NCBI GenBank assembly: GCA_028689675.1
Contig: JAQVCS010000007.1
Location: 62,001 to 126,000, forward strand
DNA length: 64,000 nt
Source: Desulfovibrionaceae bacterium
GTDB taxonomy: Bacteria; Desulfobacterota; Desulfovibrionia; Desulfovibrionales; Desulfovibrionaceae
Direction of reading: 5' to 3'
Under the pieces are notes generated by a model. That model made no database searches, was not told where the DNA came from, and saw nothing but the letters and a program-made list of their open reading frames with translations. Of this stretch, positions 53,278 to 63,391 are shown piece after piece. Position 1 is the stretch's first letter; the number at the start of each line of letters is the position of its first letter. The position numbers and the translations under genes were made by a program.

Positions 53278-53804
53278 CAATTTATGCAGGCACCTTTGAC
53301 CCCCTTACCATGGGTCACCTCAGCCTGATACGGCGCGGCAGGGAACTCTTTGATGAGGTGGTGGTTGCTGTGGCAGACAACACCCCCAAAGCCCCGCTCT
53401 TTTCGCATGAAGAGCGCGTTGCCATGGCACAAGAGGCCGTGGCAAGCATGAAGGGCGTGGTGGTAGAGCCTTTTTCTGGCCTGCTGGTGCATTATGCTGC
53501 CCAGCGTGGGGCTACTGCCCTACTGCGCGGCCTGCGCGCTGTGTCTGATTTCGAATATGAATTTCAGCTGGCGCTCATGAACCGCCGCCTAGACAAAGAA
53601 ATTCAGACCGTCTTTTTAATGACAGACTATCAATGGCTGTATATTTCCAGCACCATTGTTAAAGCCGCGGCCAGCCATGGCGGTGATGTCAGCGGGCTTG
53701 TACCCAATAATGTGCTGAAAAAATTAAAAGAAAAATATACTAAAGGGGAAGTGCGCCAAGGCACACCCTGCCTTGCCCCTTCTGTGGGCGGCTTCAGGCT
53801 ATAG
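53253..53804 (+). CDS. coaD: Phosphopantetheine adenylyltransferase
   Basis: 183 residues. Nucleotidyltransferase motif AGTFDPLTMGH with the HxGH-like His, RGLRAVSDFEYEFQLALMNR and YISSTIVK. It makes dephospho-CoA from phosphopantetheine and ATP. An extension of about 20 residues after the core (RQGTPCLAPSVGGFRL) is unusual. miaA starts one base after its stop. Confidence 0.95.
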   Translation: MAEHKHTIAIYAGTFDPLTMGHLSLIRRGRELFDEVVVAVADNTPKAPLFSHEERVAMAQEAVASMKGVVVEPFSGLLVHYAAQRGATALLRGLRAVSDFEYEFQLALMNRRLDKEIQTVFLMTDYQWLYISSTIVKAAASHGGDVSGLVPNNVLKKLKEKYTKGEVRQGTPCLAPSVGGFRL

Positions 53805-53805
53805 C

Positions 53806-54783
53806 ATGAGCCAAGGCACACAGCCCACAGCACACAGCCCTGCCCTGCCGCAGGGGCAGTTGCCTGTACCCGTTATCTGTCTTGCTGGCCCCACAGGCTC
53901 TGGCAAAACAGCCGCTGCCCTTGCTTTGGCACAAGCACTGGGCGGGGAAGTCATCAATGCTGATTCCCGTCAGGTCTATGCCGACTTCCCCATTATCACA
54001 GCCCAGCCTCTGCCCGAAGAACGCGCCCTGTGCCCCCATCATTTATATGGCTTTTTGCCCACGCAGGAAAAAATAGCCGCAGGTGTTTGGGCTGAACAGG
54101 CTGTGGCACAGGCAAAGCAGGTGCTGGCTCGCGGGCATATTCCCCTTATTGTCGGGGGCACGGGGCTGTATTTCAAAACGCTGTTGCACGGCCTTGCCGA
54201 AATTCCCCCCATTGATGCCGCCCTTACGGCTGCTCTTACCCAGCAATGCGCCCTGCGCGGCTCTGCTGCCCTGCACCAAGACTTACAGAGCATAGACCCT
54301 GCCTATGCGGCCAAAATACACCCCAATGACCGCCAGCGCATTGTGCGCGCCCTAGAAGTAGCGCAGGGCACAGGGCGTTCTTTTTCGTGGTGGCATGAAC
54401 ATGCCGCGCAAGAGCCCCTGTGCACTGGGGCTTTGTTTGGCCTTGCTATCACGCTGGAAGGGTTGAGCCCGCGCCTAGACGCCCGCATTGATGCCATGAT
54501 GGCCGCAGGCGCATTGCAAGAGGCACAGCAGGCTTTTGCCCTGTGCCCGCAAGGCTCTGCCCCGGGTTGGAGCGGTATAGGCTGTGCAGAGCTCTATGCT
54601 CACTTGCGCGGCAGGCTTTCGTGGCAGGAAGCACGCAGCCTGTGGATGCACAACACGCGTGCCTATGCCAAACGGCAATTGACATGGTTTAAGGCGCAGC
54701 CCGAGCTTGTGTGGTTTGCCCCCAATGATGCAAAAGGGCTTTTACAAGCCGCAAAAAAGGCTATAAAAACCTTCTTTGTGTAA
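53806..54783 (+). CDS. miaA: tRNA dimethylallyltransferase
   Basis: 325 residues. P-loop LAGPTGSGKTAAAL, INADSRQVYADF, IVGGTGLYFKTLLHGL, HPNDRQRIVRALEV and NTRAYAKRQLTWFK. It prenylates A37 of UNN-reading tRNAs. It is last in the rsmD-coaD-miaA operon. Confidence 0.95.
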   Translation: MSQGTQPTAHSPALPQGQLPVPVICLAGPTGSGKTAAALALAQALGGEVINADSRQVYADFPIITAQPLPEERALCPHHLYGFLPTQEKIAAGVWAEQAVAQAKQVLARGHIPLIVGGTGLYFKTLLHGLAEIPPIDAALTAALTQQCALRGSAALHQDLQSIDPAYAAKIHPNDRQRIVRALEVAQGTGRSFSWWHEHAAQEPLCTGALFGLAITLEGLSPRLDARIDAMMAAGALQEAQQAFALCPQGSAPGWSGIGCAELYAHLRGRLSWQEARSLWMHNTRAYAKRQLTWFKAQPELVWFAPNDAKGLLQAAKKAIKTFFV

Positions 54784-54892
54784 TCAATCTAGTACTCACC
54801 AGAAAAATAAAATAAATTTAAGATTTTTTTCACAGCCCCGCCGTGCCTACTGCCCCAAGGATAAAGCGCACTGGCGGCCTTTACTTTCACCG

Positions 54893-54923
54893 CCCCCCCC
54901 CTTGACGTAACCCTTTCTCTAGG
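54893..54923 (+). promoter_or_regulatory. Possible nhc promoter preceded by a poly-C tract
   Basis: Nine C (54893-54901) directly precede TTGACG (54902-54907). A weak -10 candidate (GATACC region, about 54922) lies 16-17 bases further. This would leave a leader of about 145 bases before nhcA, which has several short GC-rich inverted repeats but no recognisable riboswitch. Confidence 0.4.
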
Positions 54924-55075
54924 ATACCCAAAACGGCATATTCTGCCTGCATTTCTGCCTGCTGCAATTACTGAGGATGCGGCAGGCAGCATCGACCGTG
55001 CGGGCGGCCGTATCGAAAATTGTCTTTCGGTGCGGCGTTGGGGGTTTAATGTTCTGTATCCAAAAGGACAAGCAC

Positions 55076-56053
55076 ATGAGGAACGGTAAAACACTGCTGC
55101 GATGGATGGTTGCAATGGTAGTGGTTGCCGTGGCGTGTACTGGCCTGGTGCTGACAAGCCATGTGGCCAACGCCACTGAGCCAGCACTTGAACCCACTGA
55201 AAGTGGGGCGCCTTCTGCCATGGTACTCTTCCCCGTGACCGAAAAGCCCAATCCCGCTAAAGCGGCGATGCGGCCTGTGGTTTTTAACCACTTGGTTCAC
55301 GAAAAAAAAGTCACCGACTGCGAAAGCTGTCACCACACGGGGGAACCCGTTGCCTGTAGCACCTGCCACACTGTGGAAGGCAAGGCTGAAGGCAAATTTA
55401 TCACGCTTGAGCGTGCCATGCATGCGGAAAATATTGCCCCGCGTAAAAATGGCGTTACGCCCAAAAGCTGCGTGAGCTGTCACAATGAAAACCTGAAACG
55501 CCGCGAATGCGCTGGCTGCCACAATATTGTCAAGCCCAGCCGTGGCGAAGCGTATTGCGGCACTTGCCACAATGTTAGCGCCACTATGACCGACGAACAA
55601 ATGGCCAAGGGCATGAAGGGCACGCTGGCTTCTGATGCCGACCTTGCTGCCGCCACCGTGGCAGAAAAGAAGGCCGCCCAGCTTATTGCGCCCGAAGCTG
55701 TGCCCTATAAGGTCACTATTGACAGCATTGCCGACAAGTATGAAGGCAACAGCTTTATGCATGCCCGCCACATCAGCTCGCTGATGAAGCGCATTGAAGG
55801 TGACAAGCTGGCAGGTGCTTTCCATAACAACCCCGCCACCTTGTGCTCTACCTGTCATCACAACAGCCCGCTTTCGGCTACCCCGCCCAAGTGCTCTAGC
55901 TGCCACAGCGCCAAGCCAGATATGAAAAACCCTGGCCGCCCCGCGCTCAAGGCTGCGTATCACTTACAGTGCATGGGCTGCCATGAAGGTATGAAGGTTG
56001 CGCGTCCCCGCAATACCGATTGCACCACTTGCCATAAGGAACGCGCAAAGTAG
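55076..56053 (+). CDS. nhcA: Nine-heme cytochrome c
   Basis: 325 residues. A signal peptide (LRWMVAMVVVAVACTGLVL, cleavage near SHVANA) directs export. Exactly nine CxxCH motifs are present (CESCH, CSTCH, CVSCH, CAGCH, CGTCH, CSTCH, CSSCH, CMGCH, CTTCH), plus many extra His for axial ligation, the layout of 9HcA: two cytochrome-c3-like tetraheme units and one isolated heme. It accepts electrons from periplasmic hydrogenase/cytochrome c3 and passes them to the membrane partner. AAGGA 7 bases before ATG 55076. First gene of nhcABCD. Confidence 0.93.
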   Translation: MRNGKTLLRWMVAMVVVAVACTGLVLTSHVANATEPALEPTESGAPSAMVLFPVTEKPNPAKAAMRPVVFNHLVHEKKVTDCESCHHTGEPVACSTCHTVEGKAEGKFITLERAMHAENIAPRKNGVTPKSCVSCHNENLKRRECAGCHNIVKPSRGEAYCGTCHNVSATMTDEQMAKGMKGTLASDADLAAATVAEKKAAQLIAPEAVPYKVTIDSIADKYEGNSFMHARHISSLMKRIEGDKLAGAFHNNPATLCSTCHHNSPLSATPPKCSSCHSAKPDMKNPGRPALKAAYHLQCMGCHEGMKVARPRNTDCTTCHKERAK

Positions 56054-56068
56054 CGCCGAGGAGCACAT

Positions 56069-57097
56069 ATGAACCGCAGAAAATTCCTGACCGTTATGGG
56101 CAGTGCGGGTGTGGCCTCTGCTCTTGGCACGACCGTGGCCACAGAGTCTCAGGCCTCGCACACCTACCCTTATTTTCCTGAAAGCTACGGCGTGCTGCAC
56201 GACACCACCCGTTGCATAGGCTGCCGCCGCTGTGAAGAAGGCTGCCAAAAAGCCAACCACCTGCCCGAGCCCAAGCGCCCCTTTTCGGATCTTTCCGTTA
56301 CGGGCACTAAGCGCCGCACCACTGCCTATGAATGGACAGTGGTCAATAAGTATCAGGTGGGCAATGTGGAAGTGTTCCGCAAGTTGCAGTGCTATCACTG
56401 CCAAGACCCGGCCTGTGCCTCTGCCTGCTTTGCCAAATGCTTCCAAAAGATGCCCGATGGCACAGTGCATTATGAAGGCTCGCAATGCGTGGGCTGCCGT
56501 TATTGCATGGTGGCTTGCCCCTTCTATGTGCCTGGCTTCCAATATGATGAAGCGTGGGATCCTTTAGTGCAAAAGTGTACCTTCTGCCAAGAACGCACCC
56601 AAAAAGGCTTGCTGCCCGCCTGTGTGGAAGCCTGCCCCATGGAAGCACTGGTGTTTGGCAAGCGCTCTGACCTCATCAAGATTGCCCGTCAACGTATGCG
56701 CGACAACCCCGAGCGCTATGTAGACTACATTTATGGCGAACACGATGCTGGCGGCACGGCATGGCTGACCATTTCTGGCGTGCCCCACAGCGAGCTTGGC
56801 ATGGATACCCACTTGGGCAACCGCCCCATGGGTGAACTGACCTATGGTGCTTTGGGCGCTGTGCCCATGATCATTGGCTTCTGGCCTGTGCTCTTTGGCG
56901 GCGTGTATGGCGTCAATAAATTCAAGGAATCGGTAGCCAAGCGCGAAAAGGCCAAGGCTGCCCAAGCTGCCACCGAAGCCGCACTGAAGCAAATTGAAGA
57001 ATTGCAGGGTGCAGAAGCGGCAGCCAAGGTGCGTGAAGCACTGGCAGAAGCCCAAAAAGGCTCTGCCTGCTCCTGCAAGCACGGGGAGGATGCGTAA
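56069..57097 (+). CDS. nhcB: Periplasmic 4Fe-4S ferredoxin-like subunit with Tat signal
   Basis: 342 residues. The Tat motif is N-RRKFLTVMGSAG. Four cysteine groups follow: CIGCRRCEEGCQKAN, CYHCQDPACASAC, CVGCRYCMVACPF and CTFCQERTQ with CVEACP, enough for four 4Fe-4S clusters as in HmcB/DsrO. Near the C-terminus a membrane helix (LGAVPMIIGFWPVLFGGVYG) anchors the protein, followed by a charged coiled tail ending in CSCKHGEDA. It relays electrons between NhcA and NhcC. It lies 15 bases after nhcA. Confidence 0.92.
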   Translation: MNRRKFLTVMGSAGVASALGTTVATESQASHTYPYFPESYGVLHDTTRCIGCRRCEEGCQKANHLPEPKRPFSDLSVTGTKRRTTAYEWTVVNKYQVGNVEVFRKLQCYHCQDPACASACFAKCFQKMPDGTVHYEGSQCVGCRYCMVACPFYVPGFQYDEAWDPLVQKCTFCQERTQKGLLPACVEACPMEALVFGKRSDLIKIARQRMRDNPERYVDYIYGEHDAGGTAWLTISGVPHSELGMDTHLGNRPMGELTYGALGAVPMIIGFWPVLFGGVYGVNKFKESVAKREKAKAAQAATEAALKQIEELQGAEAAAKVREALAEAQKGSACSCKHGEDA

Positions 57098-58321
57098 ATG
57101 TCCGCACACGAACACTATATCGCCATTCCCACCAAGGATAAAATGCTGAACATCGGCGAATTTTCGCTGAAGCGCCCCGGCAACCAGATTACGGCTGTCA
57201 TCCTTATTGTGGGCATTATTTTAACCATTATCCGCTTCACACAGGGTATTGGTTCTATTACTAACCTTGACGACAACCAGCCTTGGGGCATGTGGATTGG
57301 CTTTGACTTGCTGTGCGGCGTGTGCCTTGCAGCGGGCGGCTATTTCACCACCGTTGCCTGCTATGTGCTGAAAGTGCCCGGCATTCATTCTGCCGTGCGC
57401 CCTGCCGTTACCACCGCCTTTTTGGGCTATGCCTTTGTGGTTGTGGCGCTGTTGTATGACCTTGGTCATCCTCTGCGCCTGCCCTACATGTTCTTCTTCC
57501 CCGGCACAACGTCTGTGCTCTTTGAAGTGGGCTTGTGCGTTGCCACCTATTTGACTGTGCTCTTCCTCGAATTCTCCATTGCTCCTATTGAATGGCTTTC
57601 GGTGAAGTGGCAGTTCCTTGCCAAGTGGCGCAAGCCGCTCATTCGCGTGGGCATTTTGCTGACCATTATGGGCATGTGCCTTTCCACATTGCACCAGTCT
57701 TCTTTGGGCGCTTTGTACCTTATTGCCCCCAACAAGCTGCATCCTTTGTGGTATTCGCCCTTCATGCCCATGTTCTTCTTTGTGTCTTCTATGGCTGCTG
57801 GTGCATCCATGGTTATTTTTGAAGGCATGTTTGCCCACAAGGGCGTGCACCAGTATATGGACGCCACCCATTTAGCTGAAGCCGACGGCGTTACCTTCAA
57901 GTTTGCCAAGGCTGCTTCCATGATTCTCTTCAGCTACTTTATTTTGAAGTTCACGGACATGGTTGTGCAGGCCAACACCCATTACCTTTTCTCTGGTTAT
58001 GGTGTGTGGTGGCTGGTGGAAATGCTCTTCTTTGTGCTGACCCCTGCGCTTATTTACGCCAAGGGCTCGCGTGACCAGAACATCCTGCTGTGCCGCATTG
58101 GCTCGGTGAACGCCGTTGCTGGTATTGTGCTGAACCGCTTTAACGTCAGCATGATTGCCTACAACTGGCAGTTGCCTTCTGCCGAGCGTTACTTCCCCTC
58201 TATTTGGGAAGTGTGCATCTCCATCTTCGTGGTGACCTGCATTGTCACGGTGTATCGTGTTGTTGTGTATCACACGCCTACCCTGTACGAACATCCCTTG
58301 TACAAGGGCGAAGAACACTAG
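57098..58321 (+). CDS. nhcC: NrfD/HmcC-like quinone-interacting membrane subunit
   Basis: 407 residues with about ten membrane helices. The NrfD (PsrC-like) fold is seen in PWGMWIGFDLLCGVCLAAGG, DLGHPLRLPYMFFFPGTTSV, LSTLHQSSLGALYLIAP and SSMAAGASMVIFEG. Such subunits exchange electrons with menaquinone and may contribute to charge transfer. The ATG follows the nhcB stop without a gap. Confidence 0.93.
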   Translation: MSAHEHYIAIPTKDKMLNIGEFSLKRPGNQITAVILIVGIILTIIRFTQGIGSITNLDDNQPWGMWIGFDLLCGVCLAAGGYFTTVACYVLKVPGIHSAVRPAVTTAFLGYAFVVVALLYDLGHPLRLPYMFFFPGTTSVLFEVGLCVATYLTVLFLEFSIAPIEWLSVKWQFLAKWRKPLIRVGILLTIMGMCLSTLHQSSLGALYLIAPNKLHPLWYSPFMPMFFFVSSMAAGASMVIFEGMFAHKGVHQYMDATHLAEADGVTFKFAKAASMILFSYFILKFTDMVVQANTHYLFSGYGVWWLVEMLFFVLTPALIYAKGSRDQNILLCRIGSVNAVAGIVLNRFNVSMIAYNWQLPSAERYFPSIWEVCISIFVVTCIVTVYRVVVYHTPTLYEHPLYKGEEH

Positions 58322-58330
58322 GAGTGAACC

Positions 58331-58513
58331 ATGTTTGAAACATTCTACAGCTACTTTCTCTACACCAAGAGCTGGGCATACATTTTGATGTTTATCATTC
58401 TGCCCACCTTTGTGGCGTATTGGAATTATGTTCTTTTCCCCATGAAGGAAAAGAACCCCGTCAAGGCTATCTTTACCGATGCCAATGACGAACACGGTGC
58501 TTGCGATCACTAA
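58331..58513 (+). CDS. nhcD: Small membrane subunit of the nine-heme complex
   Basis: 60 residues with one membrane helix (SWAYILMFIILPTFVAYWNYVLF) and a charged C-terminal tail. HmcD and 9HcD are short one-helix proteins in the same place. It follows nhcC by 9 bases and is closed by a strong terminator. Confidence 0.85.
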   Translation: MFETFYSYFLYTKSWAYILMFIILPTFVAYWNYVLFPMKEKNPVKAIFTDANDEHGACDH

Positions 58514-58537
58514 AAAAGCGCACATAGAGTAAGCATA

Positions 58538-58576
58538 AAGGGCGTATCGGATTGGCCGATACGCCCTTGTTTTTTA
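58538..58576 (+). terminator. Intrinsic terminator of nhcABCD
   Basis: AAGGGCGTATCGG (58538-58550) and CCGATACGCCCTT (58556-58568), a perfect 13-bp stem with five-base loop, followed by GTTTTTTA. Confidence 0.92.
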
Positions 58577-58601
58577 TGTACAAAAACAGTGCCAAAAAAG
58601 A

Positions 58602-60638
58602 TTATGCTGGTGTTACATGCAAAATATCCAGCGCGGCTATTTCTTCACGCGCTACGCGCTCTGTTTCTTCCAGCATGCGGCGCTCGCCATGCGCCCAAAT
58701 GAGCAAGAGCTTGTCGCTTAAAATACGCTGAAAAGCCTGTGCCTGTTGTTCGCCCAGTGCCGTTATGCGGCTTTCTGTTAATAAATACCCGCGTACCAGC
58801 GAGGGCAATTGCCATTCCAGCACGCTATTGGTCACTTTTTTGCCCAAGGGCAAGTATTTTACAGCAGCACCGCCCAGCCCTGCCGCCACCAATAAGGGCA
58901 GGGCAAACACCCCAGCTGCCGCCATGCCCACAGCCCCAGCAGCCAAACCAGCAGCCCCCACAGCCCCAGCAGCCGCCCATGCGGCCTTGTCGCGCAAAGG
59001 GGCAAGGGTGGCTTCTTCTAGGGCGGCACGCATGGCCTGCATCAATTCATCCATTTGAATAAGCGCTGTTTTTTGCAAGCGCTCTGGCACAATGGGCACA
59101 GCCTTTTCTGCAAACCAGCTCTTCAGCTCTTCTGCACAAATCTGCGCCATGTCTGCCCCAAGGCGCTGCACAGCCTCACCCATAAGCTGAGAAAGCAGCT
59201 CTTTTTGTGTTTCCATGGCATGCGCTGTACGCACCATCAAATCACGCAATGAGCCGCCCTGCTGTTTATACAGCAGGCATTGGGGCACAATAACAGCATC
59301 GCGCAAAAAGGCAGAGCAATCAAACAAAGCCCCTGTCACTGCGCTATCAAGCCCACGCCGCAGGGCGCGGGCAAGGCGGCGCTCTAAAAACACGCCCAAT
59401 TCTTCCTGCAAGGCCTGCCGCCCCTTGTGCAGCTTTTCTGAAAAATTATAAAATTGCGCCAGCCCCTTGGCAATGTCGGCATAGGGTTCATCCCCCGTGA
59501 GCACCAGCACGTCATTGCCGCAGCATTGGCGCACCAAGTCGCCCACAAAAGGCCAGCCAGAAGAACCGCCTGTTAACAGCACCGTGGGCAGCTGCCCTGC
59601 GGGGCAGTCGCGCAGGCTTTGTCGCAGCAATTGCTCAAACCAATCAATCAAATCAACACGCCGCCCCGCCAGCAATGCCGCGCCATACTGGCTTAGGTTA
59701 CCTGCCTGCGCAGGGCTGGCCAACAGCTCCAGCAGGGCTGGAGAGGCGGCATAGTTCCCAGCCCGCAATAAAAATTCCTGCCATGTCAGCCCCTCAATAT
59801 AGGCTGCCCTTTCCACAGCTTTGCGCCCATCCCAGCGCGACCAGCGCACCCGCACCGTAACAGAGCGGCTGCGCTCACGCCCCATAGCGCGCGAAAATTC
59901 TTCTTTGGCCTGACGGCAGGCCAGCCAATGCACATAATAGCTATTGCCCTCTGCGGCTACTTCTTCTTCCAACCCCGGGTTGCATTCCAGCAGCATTTGC
60001 CAAAAAAGGTCATCAAAAAGCCGCCCGCCAAAAAGCATGTCCCCGCTGCGTTCACTCACCGCTGCACGCCGCAGCACGGCAAAGTCACAAGTGCCGCCGC
60101 CAAAATCCACAGTCAGCACGCCGCGGGCGGCCTGCGAGGGCGGTAAAGCTCCTTTTACTATGTAATGAATTACCGCCCCCAAAGGCTCACTTAAAAAATG
60201 AGCCTCTGCCCAGCCAGCTTGTGCCAAACATTGGCGCAGGGTTTCGCGGTATTGGTTGCCCGCTTCAGAGGGCACACCCACCAGCAGGGTTTGCGGCATG
60301 GGCGTGTAGCGGCGTAGCAGGCTTAAAAAATCCAGCATGGCCTGCCTTGCCTGCGGGCGCGCGGCCACATCGGGCTTAAACAGGGCACTCAGGCGGTATT
60401 CAGCCCTTTCGTTCAGGCTGGCTTCGCCATATTCATCTTCTGCCTGCGCGCCAATGGCAAGGGCATTCTCACCTTTATACAGCACAAGGGTGGGTATGGT
60501 GCCGCTGCTGCTGTTATTGCAGCAGGGGTCGGGGCTGATCATTTCCAGCTTGCCAGCCGCATCGCACAGCACAAGGCAGGTATTGCTTGTGCCCAAATCC
60601 ATAGCCAGCACCACACGTTGTTGTGTTGCCTGTGTCAT
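58602..60638 (-). CDS. Atypical Hsp70 with hydrophobic C-terminal segment
   Basis: 678 residues. The actin-like ATPase is intact: LAMDLGTSNTCLVL (phosphate 1), VLTVDFGGGTCDFAVL (phosphate 2), LFGGRLFDDLFWQ and VLLTGGSSGWPFVGDLV (adenosine). The canonical beta-sandwich substrate domain is not recognisable. Instead residues 400-545 are helical, and residues about 549-596 form a Gly/Ala-rich hydrophobic stretch (AAGAVGAAGLAAGAVGM, VFALPLLVAAGLGGAAV) that could insert into the membrane. A helical tail follows. Its ATG overlaps the stop of the upstream membrane protein by 4 bases. It is not DnaK. The client is unknown; a membrane-linked chaperone is the simplest reading. Confidence 0.85.
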   Translation of the reverse strand: MTQATQQRVVLAMDLGTSNTCLVLCDAAGKLEMISPDPCCNNSSSGTIPTLVLYKGENALAIGAQAEDEYGEASLNERAEYRLSALFKPDVAARPQARQAMLDFLSLLRRYTPMPQTLLVGVPSEAGNQYRETLRQCLAQAGWAEAHFLSEPLGAVIHYIVKGALPPSQAARGVLTVDFGGGTCDFAVLRRAAVSERSGDMLFGGRLFDDLFWQMLLECNPGLEEEVAAEGNSYYVHWLACRQAKEEFSRAMGRERSRSVTVRVRWSRWDGRKAVERAAYIEGLTWQEFLLRAGNYAASPALLELLASPAQAGNLSQYGAALLAGRRVDLIDWFEQLLRQSLRDCPAGQLPTVLLTGGSSGWPFVGDLVRQCCGNDVLVLTGDEPYADIAKGLAQFYNFSEKLHKGRQALQEELGVFLERRLARALRRGLDSAVTGALFDCSAFLRDAVIVPQCLLYKQQGGSLRDLMVRTAHAMETQKELLSQLMGEAVQRLGADMAQICAEELKSWFAEKAVPIVPERLQKTALIQMDELMQAMRAALEEATLAPLRDKAAWAAAGAVGAAGLAAGAVGMAAAGVFALPLLVAAGLGGAAVKYLPLGKKVTNSVLEWQLPSLVRGYLLTESRITALGEQQAQAFQRILSDKLLLIWAHGERRMLEETERVAREEIAALDILHVTPA

Positions 60639-61849
60639 CGCCGCACCTTTCGTAACAAACCTTTGCGCAGCACCACGCCTTCTTTCATTTCGGGCACTCT
60701 GTCCACAAAGCAGGGGTCGCCCTCATGAATAATACCCAACTTGTCATAGTGCTCTGCCAAAGCCTCATGCCACAGCATTTCGCCACGGCTTTCTTCAAAT
60801 TCCAGCCCCAAGTCGCGCAGCCGCTCTATCAGCCAATCCCGCCTTTCTGCGCTCAGCTCATGGGCAAAAGAATAGACATCCTGCCCCAAGGCCTCAAGCC
60901 TTTGCCCTGCGGGGCTTTGCTCGGGCTTGTGGGCAAGGTCTTGTAAACGCAGCATGGCCTGCGCTGTTTCATACCATGTTTGGCAGGCTTGGGCTATGCG
61001 CGCCTGTGCCACAGCCTTGTTGAGCCGCTTGGGCAAAGAAAGCAGCATCAGCCACAGCGCCAGCCACAACCAAAAACCGTAAAAAGAGCTGAACAAAGGC
61101 CACAGTGTGCCCTGTGTGAGCAGGCTGTTTATGCCAGCCAAAAAAGTTTCCAGCACAGGGCGCCCCAGCACAAAATCGCGCAGCAGGGCAAAGCACAGCG
61201 CCGCGCCAAAAATGCACCACAGGGCAAGGCGCACATTGCCGCGCAAAAAGACAAAAAAGAACACAAGGCGGCGCAGGTTTTTCCACACCAGCCACGCCAC
61301 CAAGCCCTTTTTTTGCCATGAAGCATTCCAGCGCTCTTTCAGCGCTGCTTTTTGCCCCGCATCTTCCTTTGCCTGCGTGTTGGGGGGCAGGGCAGCCTCG
61401 GCTTTTTGTGCTGCCGCCTGCACCTGCGGGCGGGTAAGCAAGAGTACTTCCCATTGGCTTATTTTTTCTGCTAACCGCAACAGCCCTGCTGTGCACAGGG
61501 CAATAAAGGCCAGCCCCAGCAGCCCGCCCAAGGGCACAGAGGCCAAGCCCAAGCCCTGCCACAGCGCCCCTGCCGCCGCCAAGGTTAAAAAAATAACTGC
61601 GGCAGTGTGCAGCCAGCCAAGGGGATAGGCCAGCGCATCATCCAGCGGCACAACAAGAGGCGGCAGGTTTTGCCTTGCCTTGCGCTGCCACGAAAGGGGG
61701 GCTTCTGCATAAGGGGCAAGGGCAAGGTTCATCAGCTCGCGCCGCACTAAAAAAAGCGTGGCACGCACCTGCTGCACCCCTGACACAGAGGGCACTTTTT
61801 CAAGCACAGCCTGCACTACCGTGCTTATTTCATTATCCTTGTCTGGCAT
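60635..61849 (-). CDS. Membrane protein with C-terminal GrpE-like domain
   Basis: 404 residues. Hydrophobic helices cluster at about 75-125 (AAVIFLTLAAAGALW, LGLAFIALCTAGLL) and 205-285 (LVFFFVFL, LALWCIFGAALCFALL, FWLWLALWLMLLSL). The last 75 residues resemble the core of GrpE: a helix, LGLEFEESRGEMLWHEALAE at the F-D-P-x-x-H-E-A-V position, and VPEMKEGVVLRKGLLRKV at the final G-x-V-L-R-P-A-x-V strand. It may thus be a membrane-anchored nucleotide exchange factor for the Hsp70 encoded immediately downstream (ATGA overlap). Homology to GrpE is my reading of a weak pattern. Confidence 0.7.
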   Translation of the reverse strand: MPDKDNEISTVVQAVLEKVPSVSGVQQVRATLFLVRRELMNLALAPYAEAPLSWQRKARQNLPPLVVPLDDALAYPLGWLHTAAVIFLTLAAAGALWQGLGLASVPLGGLLGLAFIALCTAGLLRLAEKISQWEVLLLTRPQVQAAAQKAEAALPPNTQAKEDAGQKAALKERWNASWQKKGLVAWLVWKNLRRLVFFFVFLRGNVRLALWCIFGAALCFALLRDFVLGRPVLETFLAGINSLLTQGTLWPLFSSFYGFWLWLALWLMLLSLPKRLNKAVAQARIAQACQTWYETAQAMLRLQDLAHKPEQSPAGQRLEALGQDVYSFAHELSAERRDWLIERLRDLGLEFEESRGEMLWHEALAEHYDKLGIIHEGDPCFVDRVPEMKEGVVLRKGLLRKVRR

Positions 61850-61866
61850 ATATACCTCACACGACC

Positions 61867-61983
61867 TAGAGCAGATTCCCTTTCAAAGCTCACATAATAG
61901 GGAAGGATATTCCCCTTATGAGCTTTGAGCGGCAAAGATTTCTTACGAAACCTTGCGCATATTTTCAAAGGTAAAATGCTCTA
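61867..61983 (-). repeat. Dispersed intergenic repeat, copy 2
   Basis: The reverse complement matches 16697-16795 over most of its length (see there). It contains its own hairpin, CAAAGCTCA (61884-61892) with TGAGCTTTG (61919-61927). Between the membrane protein gene and tgt nothing else but a second hairpin is present. Confidence 0.65.
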
Positions 61984-61991
61984 GCTGACAA

Positions 61992-62029
61992 GGGGGGCGA
62001 AAGGGGCTTGCAAGCCCATCTCTCCCCCC
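61992..62029 (-). terminator. Nested GC-rich hairpin downstream of tgt
   Basis: GGGGGG (61992-61997) pairs with CCCCCC (62024-62029) and encloses the palindrome GGGCTTGCAAGCCC (62004-62017). No T-run follows on the minus strand, so its termination role is uncertain. Confidence 0.4.
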
Positions 62030-62084
62030 ATAGCGCACTTTGCCCTGTTTTGCCCAGCACTTCTGCTTGCATACGGGGCGCGGC

Positions 62085-63371
<1,287 letters not shown>

Positions 63372-63391
63372 TTACAGGCTGGTAAAAAACA

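Noticed and set aside
55046-55963. A 305-codon minus-strand frame opposite nhcA
   Set aside because: It is the antisense of a nine-heme cytochrome with clear CxxCH motifs and export signal.
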